DNA of 52,400 nt from Brasilonema angustatum HA4187-MV1 (GTDB lineage: Bacteria > Cyanobacteriota > Cyanobacteriia > Cyanobacteriales > Nostocaceae), in NCBI GenBank assembly GCA_019359695.1, contig JAHHGV010000055.1:1-52400 (forward strand), in the 5' to 3' direction. Below the pieces are notes generated by a model, which did no database searches, was not told where the DNA came from, and saw nothing but the letters and a program-made list of their open reading frames with translations. Position numbers and translations under genes: made by a program. This document shows positions 37,364 to 45,390 of this stretch, piece after piece; the first letter of the stretch is position 1; every line of letters starts with the position of its first letter.

Positions 37364-38587
37364 ATGCGAACCGCCTACCAGTACCGATTACGTCTGACGA
37401 AGTTGCAACAATCCACAATTGATCAATGGATTGAACTTGCTCGTCGTCAATACAACTATCGGCTGGCAGAGCGGTTCAAGTGGTACGAACAAAATCGCTG
37501 TGATGTTGATGCATGCCCCCTCATTTGCCACTTAAGCGAGTTGAAAGATCGTCCCGATTTCTATGCTCAGAAACGGGACTTGGTGAACTCTAAAAAGCTG
37601 TTTCCTGAATACAAAGACCTTCCGTCTCACACCTTGCAAGATGTTATTGCACGGGTAGAGAAAGCTTTTGACCGATGGTTAAGCGGTGATAGTAACGGCT
37701 CTCGTTGCGGTAAGCCACGATTCAAGGGACAAGGACGATTTCGTTCAATTGCATTCCCAGATCCAGTCAAACCAGAACACATCAACGGGCGGTTTATTCA
37801 ACTTCCAAAAATTGGCAAGCTGAAAATGATTCAGCACCGTCCTTTACCTGATGGCTTCAAGGTGAAGACGGCTGCAATTATCAAAAAAGTAGACGGATAT
37901 TACATCACGTTGTCGCTTCAAGAGTCGTCTGTTCCCGTTCTTACTCCTGATGCCCCAACACTGAAAAACACCATTGGCATCGACGTGGGATTAAAGTCGT
38001 TTCTGGTAGACGATTCAGGGGAAGAAATAGAAATTTCTCAGCATTATCGCAAAGCAGAAAAGTATCTAAAGCGAGTACAGCGTTCACTTTCCCGCAAAAA
38101 GAAGGGGTCTAATCGTCGCAAGAAAGCGATTAAGCGAGTTGCCAAAGCTCATTTAAAAGTCAGCAACAAACGGAAAGACTTTCATTACAAAGCCGCTCAG
38201 AAGCTTTTACAACAAGGAAAACACGTTGCTCATGAAAAACTAAATATTAAAGGTCTAGCCAAGTCTCGACTTGCAAAATCAGTTAACGACGCTGGATGGG
38301 GTCAATTCTTGCAAATTCTTTCAATCAAAGCTGAAAAAGCTGGATTGCTTGCAATTGCTGTACCTCCTGGTGGCACTTCTCAAAATTGCTCTGGATGCGG
38401 TATAAAAGTTCCGAAAGAACTGAAGGACAGAATTCACGCTTGTCCTCAATGCGGACTGACGCTTGACCGTGACCACAATGCAGCGATTAATATCAAGTAT
38501 TTGGCGGTAGGGCATTCCGTCAATAAAGCTCATCTAACGTCCGAAGCAATAGCTGGAGTCGATGAGAAGCCCGCTCTGTATGCGTAA
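37364..38587 (+). CDS. tnpB: TnpB, RNA-guided nuclease of an IS605-family element
   Basis: 407 aa from MRTAYQYRLRLTKLQ; longer in-frame starts lie in the divergent promoter region. The RuvC-like triad is present: Asp207 (IGIDVGLKS), Glu291 (AHEKLNIKGL) and Asp370 (LDRDHNAAINI). The zinc finger is CSGCG…CPQCG. The N-terminal basic helical domain includes QYNYRLAERFKWY. No tnpA is visible, so the element is a TnpB-only derivative. TnpB proteins cut DNA with an RNA made from the element's end. The ORF is full length and looks active. Confidence 0.9.
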   Translation: MRTAYQYRLRLTKLQQSTIDQWIELARRQYNYRLAERFKWYEQNRCDVDACPLICHLSELKDRPDFYAQKRDLVNSKKLFPEYKDLPSHTLQDVIARVEKAFDRWLSGDSNGSRCGKPRFKGQGRFRSIAFPDPVKPEHINGRFIQLPKIGKLKMIQHRPLPDGFKVKTAAIIKKVDGYYITLSLQESSVPVLTPDAPTLKNTIGIDVGLKSFLVDDSGEEIEISQHYRKAEKYLKRVQRSLSRKKKGSNRRKKAIKRVAKAHLKVSNKRKDFHYKAAQKLLQQGKHVAHEKLNIKGLAKSRLAKSVNDAGWGQFLQILSIKAEKAGLLAIAVPPGGTSQNCSGCGIKVPKELKDRIHACPQCGLTLDRDHNAAINIKYLAVGHSVNKAHLTSEAIAGVDEKPALYA

Positions 38588-38613
38588 GCATCAGAGTCGG
38601 GAGTATGTCACTG
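38440..38613 (+). ncRNA. Possible omega RNA at the tnpB 3' end
   Basis: TnpB guide RNAs usually overlap the gene's 3' end and finish at the element's right end. After the stop come GCATCAGAGTCGGGAG and TATGTCAC; the guide would follow the right end near 38611. The boundaries are guesses from the family's arrangement; no structure was calculated. Confidence 0.3.
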
Positions 38614-38698
38614 AATTGACGATAAGAGCAAGCTCGTTTGCAAAATCAACAATTCAGACTATTAATCACATTAAATATTACATAGAATAGATTATATA

Positions 38699-39970
38699 AT
38701 GAATCGCGCCCTTTCAGTTTTTGCTCGTCCAATCCCATACCACAAGGAACTGCGCAACATAACGGGTTCTGTGCTTTCAGCTATCCTCATGCAGCAGTTA
38801 GAATTCCGCTTTGACGGGACTGGCGATGGGTTCTATAAATTTATGCAACCTTGCCAGCACAAAGCTTACAGAGAAGGCGACTCTTGGGAAGAAGAGTTGA
38901 ATTTTTCTGTAGGAGAATTTCGCACAGCCTTTGACCGAATTGGCATTCGTTATAAGTCAAAACGTGAATACTCTGTAGCTCTTGCCAAGGGAGAAGTGTT
39001 TGGCGAGGACAATAAGTATATGTACTGCTCTTATCACGACAAAATCAAAGGACTTACCTTTTACTTCCGCAATCATCAAAAGGTTGCTGAACAAGTGGAA
39101 GTTTTAACTCATGGGGAGCCTATTTACGTAACTAAGCAAAAGAAATCTACGGAAATGAAGAATCCTGATTCACGTAAATTAAAAATTGTCAGTTACGTAG
39201 CTGAGGAATCCTCCGATCATCTATATACAGAGAATACTTCAGAGAATAACTATCCAGAGAATACATACACAGAAGAGCATATGGAACTTTTTCAAGAAGT
39301 CTCTGAGTTAGTGTCGGATGAAATTGACTGGGACAGCATTAAGCTGTTAAATAACACAGAGGAGCAAAATTACGATCTCTCTTTTACTCCGGAAGAGCCA
39401 CCAGAAACTTTGATAGAAAACGAGATCACTCATGAGGACAAAATTCCCGCGCCCGCAGCAGCATCATTCGACAAAAGCGAACAACCGAACTATCAGCTAA
39501 TAGAAAGTGTTGAAAGCCTGCCTTTGATGCCTGGGAGCAAACGGCTAATCCTTCCTTGGGAAAACCCAGGGCACAGTCGCAACGACTTGTACAAATGGGA
39601 CTTTGCTGAATGGCTGTACACTTCTCACTTGAAACAATGCAGCACCTTTACTAAAGATGGGTTCCGAAAAAATAAAAATCGTGTGCGGAACTATCTTTTA
39701 AAAGCCCACAGCGACGCAACTAGATTGGAAACCCTTGCTAACTTTTGGAATGAATTTGTCACTAACTTGACCCCAGTAGTAACTTCTTCTCAATCCCCTC
39801 TAGAAAGCTTTCTAACCCGTTGCGGAGATGAATTAAGAAGGATTGTCCTTAGAAACAATTTCACACAAGCTGAGATTCAAAATATCGCCGAGTGCTGGGA
39901 AGCAGCTAACAAGGATGAGGAGTTAGTTATTATGATGATGGAGCGCTCAGGACTTATTGATGATTTTTGA
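38699..39970 (+). CDS. Replication-initiator-like protein with winged-helix N-terminus
   Basis: 423 aa. Residues 8-140 look like the winged-helix domain of phage and plasmid initiators: YHKELRNITGSVLSAILMQQ, FYKFMQPCQHKAYREGD, then WEEELNFSVGEFRTAFDRIG. A long acidic linker (about 175-275) and a helical C-terminal domain (FRKNKNRVRNYLLKA, ELRRIVLRNNFTQAEIQ) follow. Four 23-bp iterons lie inside the gene, coding for the linker start, as origins lie in lambda O-type genes. The helicase-loader-like gene lies 1.7 kb downstream. Direct evidence for initiation is absent. Confidence 0.65.
   Translation: MNRALSVFARPIPYHKELRNITGSVLSAILMQQLEFRFDGTGDGFYKFMQPCQHKAYREGDSWEEELNFSVGEFRTAFDRIGIRYKSKREYSVALAKGEVFGEDNKYMYCSYHDKIKGLTFYFRNHQKVAEQVEVLTHGEPIYVTKQKKSTEMKNPDSRKLKIVSYVAEESSDHLYTENTSENNYPENTYTEEHMELFQEVSELVSDEIDWDSIKLLNNTEEQNYDLSFTPEEPPETLIENEITHEDKIPAPAAASFDKSEQPNYQLIESVESLPLMPGSKRLILPWENPGHSRNDLYKWDFAEWLYTSHLKQCSTFTKDGFRKNKNRVRNYLLKAHSDATRLETLANFWNEFVTNLTPVVTSSQSPLESFLTRCGDELRRIVLRNNFTQAEIQNIAECWEAANKDEELVIMMMERSGLIDDF
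39123..39214 (+). repeat. Array of four 23-bp iterons inside the initiator-like gene
   Basis: Units start at 39123, 39146, 39169 and 39192, exactly 23 bp apart: TTTACGTAACT…, TCTACGGAAATGAAGAATCC…, TTCACGTAAATT…, and GTTACGTAGCTGAGG then AATCCTCC. The last unit differs by only three bases from the best unit at 11163. 23 is not a multiple of 3, so codon repetition cannot explain the period. Confidence 0.75.
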
Positions 39971-40304
39971 TGTTTATGCAAACTTTTCAGAAGCCACTTA
40001 CCGAGGTGAGCACTATCCTTCACAAGCTGTTTTTTCCCATTTCATAAGTGCCAAACTGTCCTGGCTTGTCAACACTTTGTTCAGTAACCCTGATACACCA
40101 GAACTTTGGGGTTAAGAATCCTCTGGCTTGGTTTCTCATGGGTTCCCTGATTGGGTGAATTTGCGCCCAGTTAAACCAAATCAATGATCGCCCTTCGACT
40201 CACGCAAAATGCAAAGCGCCCAGAAACATTTCTAAGCGCTTACCCAAGAACTTGAAGCGATTCACCACCAAAGAGAACACATCAACATTCTAGGTACTTA
40301 CTTA
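39971..40304. other. Gene-free stretch after the initiator-like gene
   Basis: About 330 nt with only short open frames (largest about 36 codons, no ribosome site). It includes AAGAATCCTCTGG, a partial iteron-like match. It may be decayed coding sequence. Nothing else identified. Confidence 0.35.
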
Positions 40305-40481
40305 TTATACCATCCTGCCAGAGTATTGACTGGTATACCCAGTAATAAACCGTGATCTCCTATTTGCAAAACGAATCATCTTTGCAGCGATCGCATACTC
40401 AGCGGCATTATGCTCTTGTACCGCTAATTCCATCTGCTGAGTGGTTAAATGCAAGGTTTCTTTCAGCCTGTAGTTTTTCAT
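40305..40481 (-). CDS. Small hypothetical protein
   Basis: 58 aa from MKNYRLKETLHLTTQQME, with GAGGAAG 4 nt before this ATG (an ATG four codons upstream is the alternative). Helical, with AAEYAIAAKMIRFANRRSR. It faces away from the 40606 gene; a 22-bp palindrome lies between. Confidence 0.5.
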   Translation of the reverse strand: MKNYRLKETLHLTTQQMELAVQEHNAAEYAIAAKMIRFANRRSRFITGYTSQYSGRMV

Positions 40482-40501
40482 AATCTTCCTCAACTTTTAC
40501 G

Positions 40502-40523
40502 GTTATCGTAACGTTACGCTAAC
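40502..40523. promoter_or_regulatory. 22-bp palindrome, copy 17
   Basis: GTTATCGTAAC then GTTACGCTAAC, between divergent genes, 27 nt upstream of the -35 box at 40551. Confidence 0.85.
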
Positions 40524-40550
40524 CAGGCAGAAAAATATTTTTAGAACCGC

Positions 40551-40579
40551 TTGATTTATTATGCCCGATTGGGCATAAT
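40551..40579 (+). promoter_or_regulatory. Promoter with full TGCCC…GGGCA operator
   Basis: TTGATT (40551-40556), 17 nt, CATAAT (40574-40579). The palindrome ATGCCCGATTGGGCAT (40561-40576) fills the spacer and overlaps the -10 box. Confidence 0.7.
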
Positions 40580-40605
40580 AAATATCAACCACCAAAAAGA
40601 AAGAC

Positions 40606-41079
40606 ATGACACGTTTAACGATAGAAGGAATTAGTGCGCAGGTCAAAGAAGCAGGTTTAGAAATGAACGTCAACAAAAAACAAAAAAATCTGTATAAGTA
40701 TGTTGTAGTTGACGTGCAACTTAACCCTGTGTTTGGTGCGGACACGCTTGCTGACATTAGCCTGTTACTTGAGAACTACCTTGCTAATCTTCCAGTTGAA
40801 ACTGAAGCTGAAGCTGAGGATGAACCACTTGTTGAGCCAGTTTACACTTTGGGTGACTTTGAAGGCATTGAACGCGACGTGATGGCTGTAACTACTTGGT
40901 TCGCAGCTACACCACTGACCTGCGATGTTTTGAGCTATCAGTATTGTCGCCTGATTGACAAGCCACCCAGCTATTGGGATATTTGGTGGCTAACTTATGA
41001 CAGAGCAAAACGTCAACTTATTGGCGCGGTTACAGCCGCTAAACACACAGTTGTTTTGCCTAATTTCCAGGTCATTTAA
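40606..41079 (+). CDS. Hypothetical early phage protein
   Basis: 157 aa. The N-terminal third (EISAQVKEAGLEMN-type, then KYVVVDVQLNPVFGADTL) is mixed alpha/beta; the centre is acidic (ETEAEAEDEPLVEP). The C-terminal half has WDIWWLTYDRAKRQLIG. No family is recognised. It heads a plus-strand early run of four genes behind a strong operator-controlled promoter. Confidence 0.6.
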   Translation: MTRLTIEGISAQVKEAGLEMNVNKKQKNLYKYVVVDVQLNPVFGADTLADISLLLENYLANLPVETEAEAEDEPLVEPVYTLGDFEGIERDVMAVTTWFAATPLTCDVLSYQYCRLIDKPPSYWDIWWLTYDRAKRQLIGAVTAAKHTVVLPNFQVI

Positions 41080-41269
41080 CCAAGAATTTGATATCTGCTT
41101 TGCGTTTTCATTCAAAACCGTTCGAGACAAATTGATTGAGCTTGGTTTCCTTGTAGCAAGTTCGCGTTCAAAGTATCACCTATCTCGCCTGGGGGAAGGC
41201 TACGCCGTAGAAATGGATTATGAGCGTTACTGGCATTTAAGTATCCTTAAGCTTTTGGAGAATTTATGA
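40997..41269 (+). CDS. Hypothetical protein, start uncertain
   Basis: 90 aa if started at 40997, which overlaps the preceding gene by 83 nt. The part after 41080 reads as a winged-helix-like segment: FKTVRDKLIELGFLVASSRS, then KYHLSRLGEGYAVEM. Within it, GGCTACGCCGTAG is a small palindrome. The true start may be inside the overlap. It ends in an ATGA overlap with the next gene. Confidence 0.5.
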   Translation: MTEQNVNLLARLQPLNTQLFCLISRSFNQEFDICFAFSFKTVRDKLIELGFLVASSRSKYHLSRLGEGYAVEMDYERYWHLSILKLLENL

Positions 41270-41649
41270 TTTTAAGCTTTTCTATTACTTGCAAGCTTGC
41301 TGTACAGCATAAAGTTGCTGATCCTTTGAGAACAGGCATGAAAACAGTGTCTCGGCGCAACTGGTCAGACGCTCACGCAAACAAGTGGTTAAATGCTTAT
41401 CGTTCAGGGAAACATTTGCACTCTTGTTGGTCTAACGCGCCATTTGTGCATGGTGCTTGTTACTTGGGACAGATTCACCTATCTTGTGAGCCTTACCAGG
41501 AGATGTTGATTGATATGCCTGAATCAGACCTTGTGCGGGAGGGAGGTTTCTGGCAATCACGCGAAGATTTTATCCGCGACATCGGTAAAGATAACCCATA
41601 TAAAATTCTGTGGGTTGTCCGCTGGGATAAATTTTTCTTGGCTAATTGA
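41266..41649 (+). CDS. ASCH/PUA-like domain protein
   Basis: 127 aa. The pattern KTVSRRNWSDAHANKWLNAY, then YLGQIHLSCEPYQEML and DMPESDLVREGGFWQSREDF, matches a group of ASCH-like proteins of cyanobacteria and their phages. ASCH domains are RNA-binding, PUA-related folds. The role here is unknown; it might bind RNA or a modified base. It overlaps the preceding stop by 4 nt. Confidence 0.65.
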   Translation: MILSFSITCKLAVQHKVADPLRTGMKTVSRRNWSDAHANKWLNAYRSGKHLHSCWSNAPFVHGACYLGQIHLSCEPYQEMLIDMPESDLVREGGFWQSREDFIRDIGKDNPYKILWVVRWDKFFLAN

Positions 41650-41674
41650 CGCAATGCCCACTTGGGCATACAAT
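41646..41674 (+). promoter_or_regulatory. Promoter with full TGCCCA…TGGGCA operator
   Basis: TTGACG (41646-41651), 17 nt, TACAAT (41669-41674). The palindrome ATGCCCACTTGGGCAT (41654-41669) fills the spacer. No 22-bp palindrome is near this one. Drives the gene at 41719. Confidence 0.7.
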
Positions 41675-41718
41675 GATCACAACGGATTTGAAGGAAAATA
41701 TTATGGAGACAAAGGAAT

Positions 41719-42306
41719 ATGAATGTTGAGATTGTCAAAGCAGTAACAAAAATGCTTTCTGATTTTAACAAATATTTTAGTTACTTGCATGGAAAAACGA
41801 ACATAGTAGAAATAGAGTTACCCAAGGAAGCCATTATGGTTTGGGTAAAGATTTTTGAAGGTTTAACGCGGGAAGAACGCCAATCTGCTATAGAAAAAGT
41901 CTACGAGCACTACAGTTATCATCCAACGCCGCAGCAGTTCCGTGAGTTGGTGAAAGAATCAGAAAGCGCGGATGCACTTTCTGAATGGATCGTTGTTCTT
42001 GATGCATTAAGAATGTCTGCTGACGATGCAAGAGATAGGGTTGAGTGCTTATCTCCTCATGCTCGTCGTGCTTTGCAGACAGTTGGTGGGTTATCTGGGA
42101 TTGGAATGTGCCCAGAAGCTGCTTTGCACAAATCTGTGAAAGAAGATTTTTGTTTGGCTTGGAAACTCATTAAGAATAGCACAATTCCTCACCCGTTAGA
42201 AGCGCAATTCAACCATACCAGAAGTGTTGAACCTGTTATTGATGTGAGTTCTCGCATAGGCGCTTTTTCTGCCAGCTTCGGTACTTTGAGTGATTCTGAT
42301 GGTTAG
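41719..42306 (+). CDS. Helicase-loader-like protein
   Basis: 195 aa. Residues 35-75, AIMVWVKIFEGLTREERQSA, then EHYSYHPTPQQFRELVKE, resemble the N-terminal domain of phage helicase loaders/inhibitors of the G39P type, which have 'W…L……A…….FPPT..EIRE'. The rest is helical with no ATPase motif, as for that family. It lies downstream of the initiator-like gene, as in a replication module. Similarity is weak and by eye. Confidence 0.45.
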   Translation: MNVEIVKAVTKMLSDFNKYFSYLHGKTNIVEIELPKEAIMVWVKIFEGLTREERQSAIEKVYEHYSYHPTPQQFRELVKESESADALSEWIVVLDALRMSADDARDRVECLSPHARRALQTVGGLSGIGMCPEAALHKSVKEDFCLAWKLIKNSTIPHPLEAQFNHTRSVEPVIDVSSRIGAFSASFGTLSDSDG

Positions 42307-42323
42307 CGTAACGTTACGGTAAC
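42302..42323. promoter_or_regulatory. 22-bp palindrome, copy 18
   Basis: GTTAGCGTAAC then GTTACGGTAAC. It overlaps the stop codon of one gene and ends 5 nt before the ATG of the next (42329). Confidence 0.85.
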
Positions 42324-42328
42324 GAGAG

Positions 42329-42562
42329 ATGAATGAACTTGTGAAAGAAATTCAGCACGATATATGTTACTTAAGGTCTAAGGGCAAAAATATTAATATT
42401 TTGCCTGTTTGTGACTCAATATTTGCGCTTTACATCAACAACAATTGTTACGGGAACTGGACAGTTATTGGACTAATTTCTATTATTGCCCAGTACAGGT
42501 GTAAATCGTATCCTGACTCATTTTTTGCCAGTTATGGCATTCCATTGCCAATGGAACTTTAG
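42329..42562 (+). CDS. Small hypothetical protein
   Basis: 77 aa after CGAGAG, MNELVKEIQHDICYLRSKG to GIPLPMEL. Helix followed by a hydrophobic strand-like part (NILPVCDSIFALYINNNCYG). No family is recognised. It is followed by a short GCTACTGCGCAGTAGC-like palindrome near 42595-42612. Confidence 0.5.
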   Translation: MNELVKEIQHDICYLRSKGKNINILPVCDSIFALYINNNCYGNWTVIGLISIIAQYRCKSYPDSFFASYGIPLPMEL

Positions 42563-42620
42563 CTTTAGGCTTGGTTGAATGGCAAATTATAAAGAGCTAC
42601 TGCGCAGTAGCTCTTTTGTT

Positions 42621-42642
42621 GTTAACGTAAAATTACCATAAC
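42621..42642. promoter_or_regulatory. 22-bp palindrome, copy 19
   Basis: GTTAACGTAAA then ATTACCATAAC, 4 nt upstream of the -35 box TTGTCA. Confidence 0.85.
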
Positions 42643-42646
42643 GGAC

Positions 42647-42675
42647 TTGTCATTGTATGGCAAGTATGGCATACT
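42647..42675 (+). promoter_or_regulatory. Promoter with ATGGCA repeats
   Basis: TTGTCA (42647-42652), 17 nt, CATACT (42670-42675). The spacer has ATGGCA-AGT-ATGGCA, a direct-repeat variant of the TGCCCA/TGGGCA operator. Confidence 0.6.
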
Positions 42676-42702
42676 AAAAGCACAGGTAATTTAAGGTAAA
42701 AT

Positions 42703-44958
42703 ATGACAAAGATAGAAATTATTCAGTCAGCAATCAAAAGCACTCAAGAAGAAATTGAGCAATTGAGAGCTAAACGAACAAGCAAAGCAAACACTCGAAA
42801 AATTGAAGAAGGCGAAATTAAGCTTGCAAACTTAAGTGCATTCTTCAATTTAGTAGAAAAAGGTGGATCTTTGGATAGCTTGTATGTTGCCAAAAGCATA
42901 GGTGAAGAAGTTCACAAGATTTACCAAGTTTTTGACAATGGCGAAGTAGAGCTTGAAACTTTTCAAGACGAAGTGTTTAAAGCTAACCTTAGCGACTTAA
43001 TGTATGACGAAAAAGCAACTAGTGAATCTCCCGCCATAGATTCAGTGGTGATTCTTAGGTCTGGAGAGGAGTGCAAGCTAGTGCGGTTGATTTACCCAGG
43101 GCAAATAGAAGTAGAAGGTAAGTCTGGCTTAATCCCATCTTCTGATTGGACACTTAGTAATGTTGCGGTGCCAGAAGAGTTCGCTGTGCTGCCACAACAA
43201 GAAGAAAATCAAACACAGCTTCCAGAAGGCGTTCCCAAAGTTGTTTTTTTGGATACTCCAATTGAAAAAATTGTTGGGAGTTACCGTTTTATTATTGGAA
43301 AAACAGAACAAGATGATTTCATTGGGCAGTTGTTTGAGGTTTTGTCTAAGCAAGAATCCCAACTTGTCATTCAAACCGAACCAAGCAAAAGGTTTCATTG
43401 GGTGCGCTCAGTTTTGGTTTTGAAATATCACCAAGACAAAAAACCATTGCAGGCAGGCGATAAACTGAATTTTGATCCTTGGTTACTGGCATTTCCTTCT
43501 GAAAATCAGGAAGCTTACCATCCTACAGATGACGAGGAAGACGTATCCGATATTCAAGAGGACTTAATGAGTGGTAAGCCAATTCTGCAAGCCGTTGGAG
43601 TTAGTACCAATGGAGAAACCTTCTCAGGATATAGGCGAACGCTTGCAGCCATAAACGCTGGTCTGGAAACAATTCCAATTGATGTGCGTCAATTTGAAAC
43701 GAGAGTGGAATTCATTGAAGCCTTATTTGATGCGAACAAGACTCGTGAAAAAACACCAGAAATTAAAGCACGTGAGCGTGACATTAGATTCAAGTATTGT
43801 TCCGAAGAAGCCAAGCAGGCACAGTTAGCGCGTTTGCGTGATCCTTCTGGTACAAAGAACCCACTTGCTTTAGGATCTGCTTGGGAGCGAACAGTTGCTA
43901 ATGAGCCAGATATTAGCCCATCGACAGCCGCTGCGCAATCTCGAATCCTTCAGTTTATTGATCATTCTCCTGATAGAGAGATGGCAACAAAAATCCGAGA
44001 AGTTTTTAACTCTGGGGACAAGAAAACAAAGACCTGCGAGGATTTAATTAAGTATAGCCAGCATGCTCCTGCTGATGCCAGAACTGCTGCGGATATGATC
44101 TTGAACGGGGATGCATCTAGTGTTCCTAAAGCGATCGCAAAAAACAACAAACTCTCCCCATTTGCCAAAAGAGAAACGCCAGAAGGTGTCCACATTCCTC
44201 CTAGTGGAACTATTCCACCTAATAGAGCAGAGTCTACCCAGTCATCTTCCCCTGTTTTGCCTCCTAATCTTATGCGCTTGGTTGCAAATACTCTGGGAAG
44301 AATTGACATTGATATTCTTAGTGCAAATGCTTCCTCAAATGCAACACATCATTTTACTGGCGCATCTGACAAATTAAACGCTTTAAAAGCTGATTGGCAA
44401 ATTCCTGGTAAGCGAGGTGCTTGTAAAGTATTTGGTTGCCTTTATGTTGATAATTTGCTTGAATGGATTCAAGCATTATCTGCGCAATGGGTTAAAGGCA
44501 ATATTGCAGAAGCTGTTATTTTTGTCGCCAACCCTGCTCTTAGTGTACGCAACGCTCTTAAAGGAATTGCTGCTGTTTCTGGTGAAATCTTGTTCCCTGT
44601 AGAACTTACCGTTGCAAATCAGTTTTATGCAAAAGCAGAAATGACGGTGTATTACCTGGGTGGTAGTTGGCAAAAGTTCGCCAACATCTTTGAACCATTT
44701 GCTGATGTCCGAATTAGACGCTGGGCATTTGAACCAAATATTACGCCACTTGCTTTTGACGATAGTGAATTGCATTGGCAAGAAAGCACCAACGGTTCCA
44801 GCGCTCAATACAAGGGCATGAGGCTTTCAATTATCGAAACGATGGATGGATCTTGGTATGCCGAAGTTAATGGGCAAAAAATCTCTGAAAACCTAGAAAG
44901 CAAAGCGCAAGCTAAAACCATTGCCGCAACCGCAGCAGATCAACTGAGTGCTGCCTAA
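42703..44958 (+). CDS. ParB-like domain protein with a degenerate Dam-type methylase region
   Basis: 751 aa. Residues 1-45 form a coiled coil. Around 285-345 lies a ParB/sulfiredoxin-like part (DLMSGKPILQAVGVS, SGYRRTLAAINAGLETIPID). Residues 410-500 are helical and may bind DNA. The C-terminal 230 residues follow the layout of phage N6-adenine methylases (CKVFGCLYVDNLLEWIQAL, EAVIFVANPA, VYYLGGSWQKFANIF), but the expected (N/D)PPY reads GCLY, so catalysis looks lost. It may be a DNA-binding scaffold. The preceding promoter and palindrome put it in the early regulon. Confidence 0.55.
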   Translation: MTKIEIIQSAIKSTQEEIEQLRAKRTSKANTRKIEEGEIKLANLSAFFNLVEKGGSLDSLYVAKSIGEEVHKIYQVFDNGEVELETFQDEVFKANLSDLMYDEKATSESPAIDSVVILRSGEECKLVRLIYPGQIEVEGKSGLIPSSDWTLSNVAVPEEFAVLPQQEENQTQLPEGVPKVVFLDTPIEKIVGSYRFIIGKTEQDDFIGQLFEVLSKQESQLVIQTEPSKRFHWVRSVLVLKYHQDKKPLQAGDKLNFDPWLLAFPSENQEAYHPTDDEEDVSDIQEDLMSGKPILQAVGVSTNGETFSGYRRTLAAINAGLETIPIDVRQFETRVEFIEALFDANKTREKTPEIKARERDIRFKYCSEEAKQAQLARLRDPSGTKNPLALGSAWERTVANEPDISPSTAAAQSRILQFIDHSPDREMATKIREVFNSGDKKTKTCEDLIKYSQHAPADARTAADMILNGDASSVPKAIAKNNKLSPFAKRETPEGVHIPPSGTIPPNRAESTQSSSPVLPPNLMRLVANTLGRIDIDILSANASSNATHHFTGASDKLNALKADWQIPGKRGACKVFGCLYVDNLLEWIQALSAQWVKGNIAEAVIFVANPALSVRNALKGIAAVSGEILFPVELTVANQFYAKAEMTVYYLGGSWQKFANIFEPFADVRIRRWAFEPNITPLAFDDSELHWQESTNGSSAQYKGMRLSIIETMDGSWYAEVNGQKISENLESKAQAKTIAATAADQLSAA

Positions 44959-44968
44959 AAAATATCTG

Positions 44969-44990
44969 GTTATCGTAACGTTACGGTAAC
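44969..44990. promoter_or_regulatory. 22-bp palindrome, copy 20
   Basis: GTTATCGTAAC then GTTACGGTAAC with CTG/CAG flanks, between the ParB-like gene stop and the ATG at 45009. Confidence 0.85.
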
Positions 44991-45008
44991 CAGTTTTAGA
45001 GGTGCTCT

Positions 45009-45299
45009 ATGAAAGAATCAACAAATATTTTAATTTCTGATTTAGAAGCAAAAGCTTTCAAGTCAGATTTCTCTTTGTATCATGAAGTTCTTAACAAAGC
45101 AAGAACAGGTTATTATCATTCCTGCAAAAGTCCTTTATCTGATCCTGAGCAGGCTTTGATTTTGGATTTAGTCAAGCTTGGTTTTTATGATTTGATTATT
45201 AAAGCGCATAGTGGCGCGTATGAAACGACTTTTGCCGAGGCGGATGTTTGGTTGCAATTAGATCTTAGCGTGGTAATGAAGTTTATTAAACAACAGTAA
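45009..45299 (+). CDS. Hypothetical protein, 96 aa
   Basis: MKESTNILISDLEAKAFKSD to SVVMKFIKQQ, with AGAGGTGCTCT before the ATG. Helical, with HEVLNKARTGYYHSC and DPEQALILDLVKLGFYDLII. No family is recognised. It is followed by a two-way terminator and converges with the DUF932 gene. Confidence 0.55.
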   Translation: MKESTNILISDLEAKAFKSDFSLYHEVLNKARTGYYHSCKSPLSDPEQALILDLVKLGFYDLIIKAHSGAYETTFAEADVWLQLDLSVVMKFIKQQ

Positions 45300-45323
45300 T
45301 AAACAACAAGCAGTAATATAAAA

Positions 45324-45354
45324 AAGGAAGGTTTTAAACCTCCCTTGTTTTTTT
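45324..45354. terminator. Bidirectional terminator
   Basis: AAGGAAGGTTT and AAACCTCCCTT pair with one mismatch; A-run on the left and T-run on the right, so it can stop transcription from both converging genes. Confidence 0.7.
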
Positions 45355-45390
45355 CTTTTTATGTATGAAGGCTGTTAAGAGCAGCCTTTG

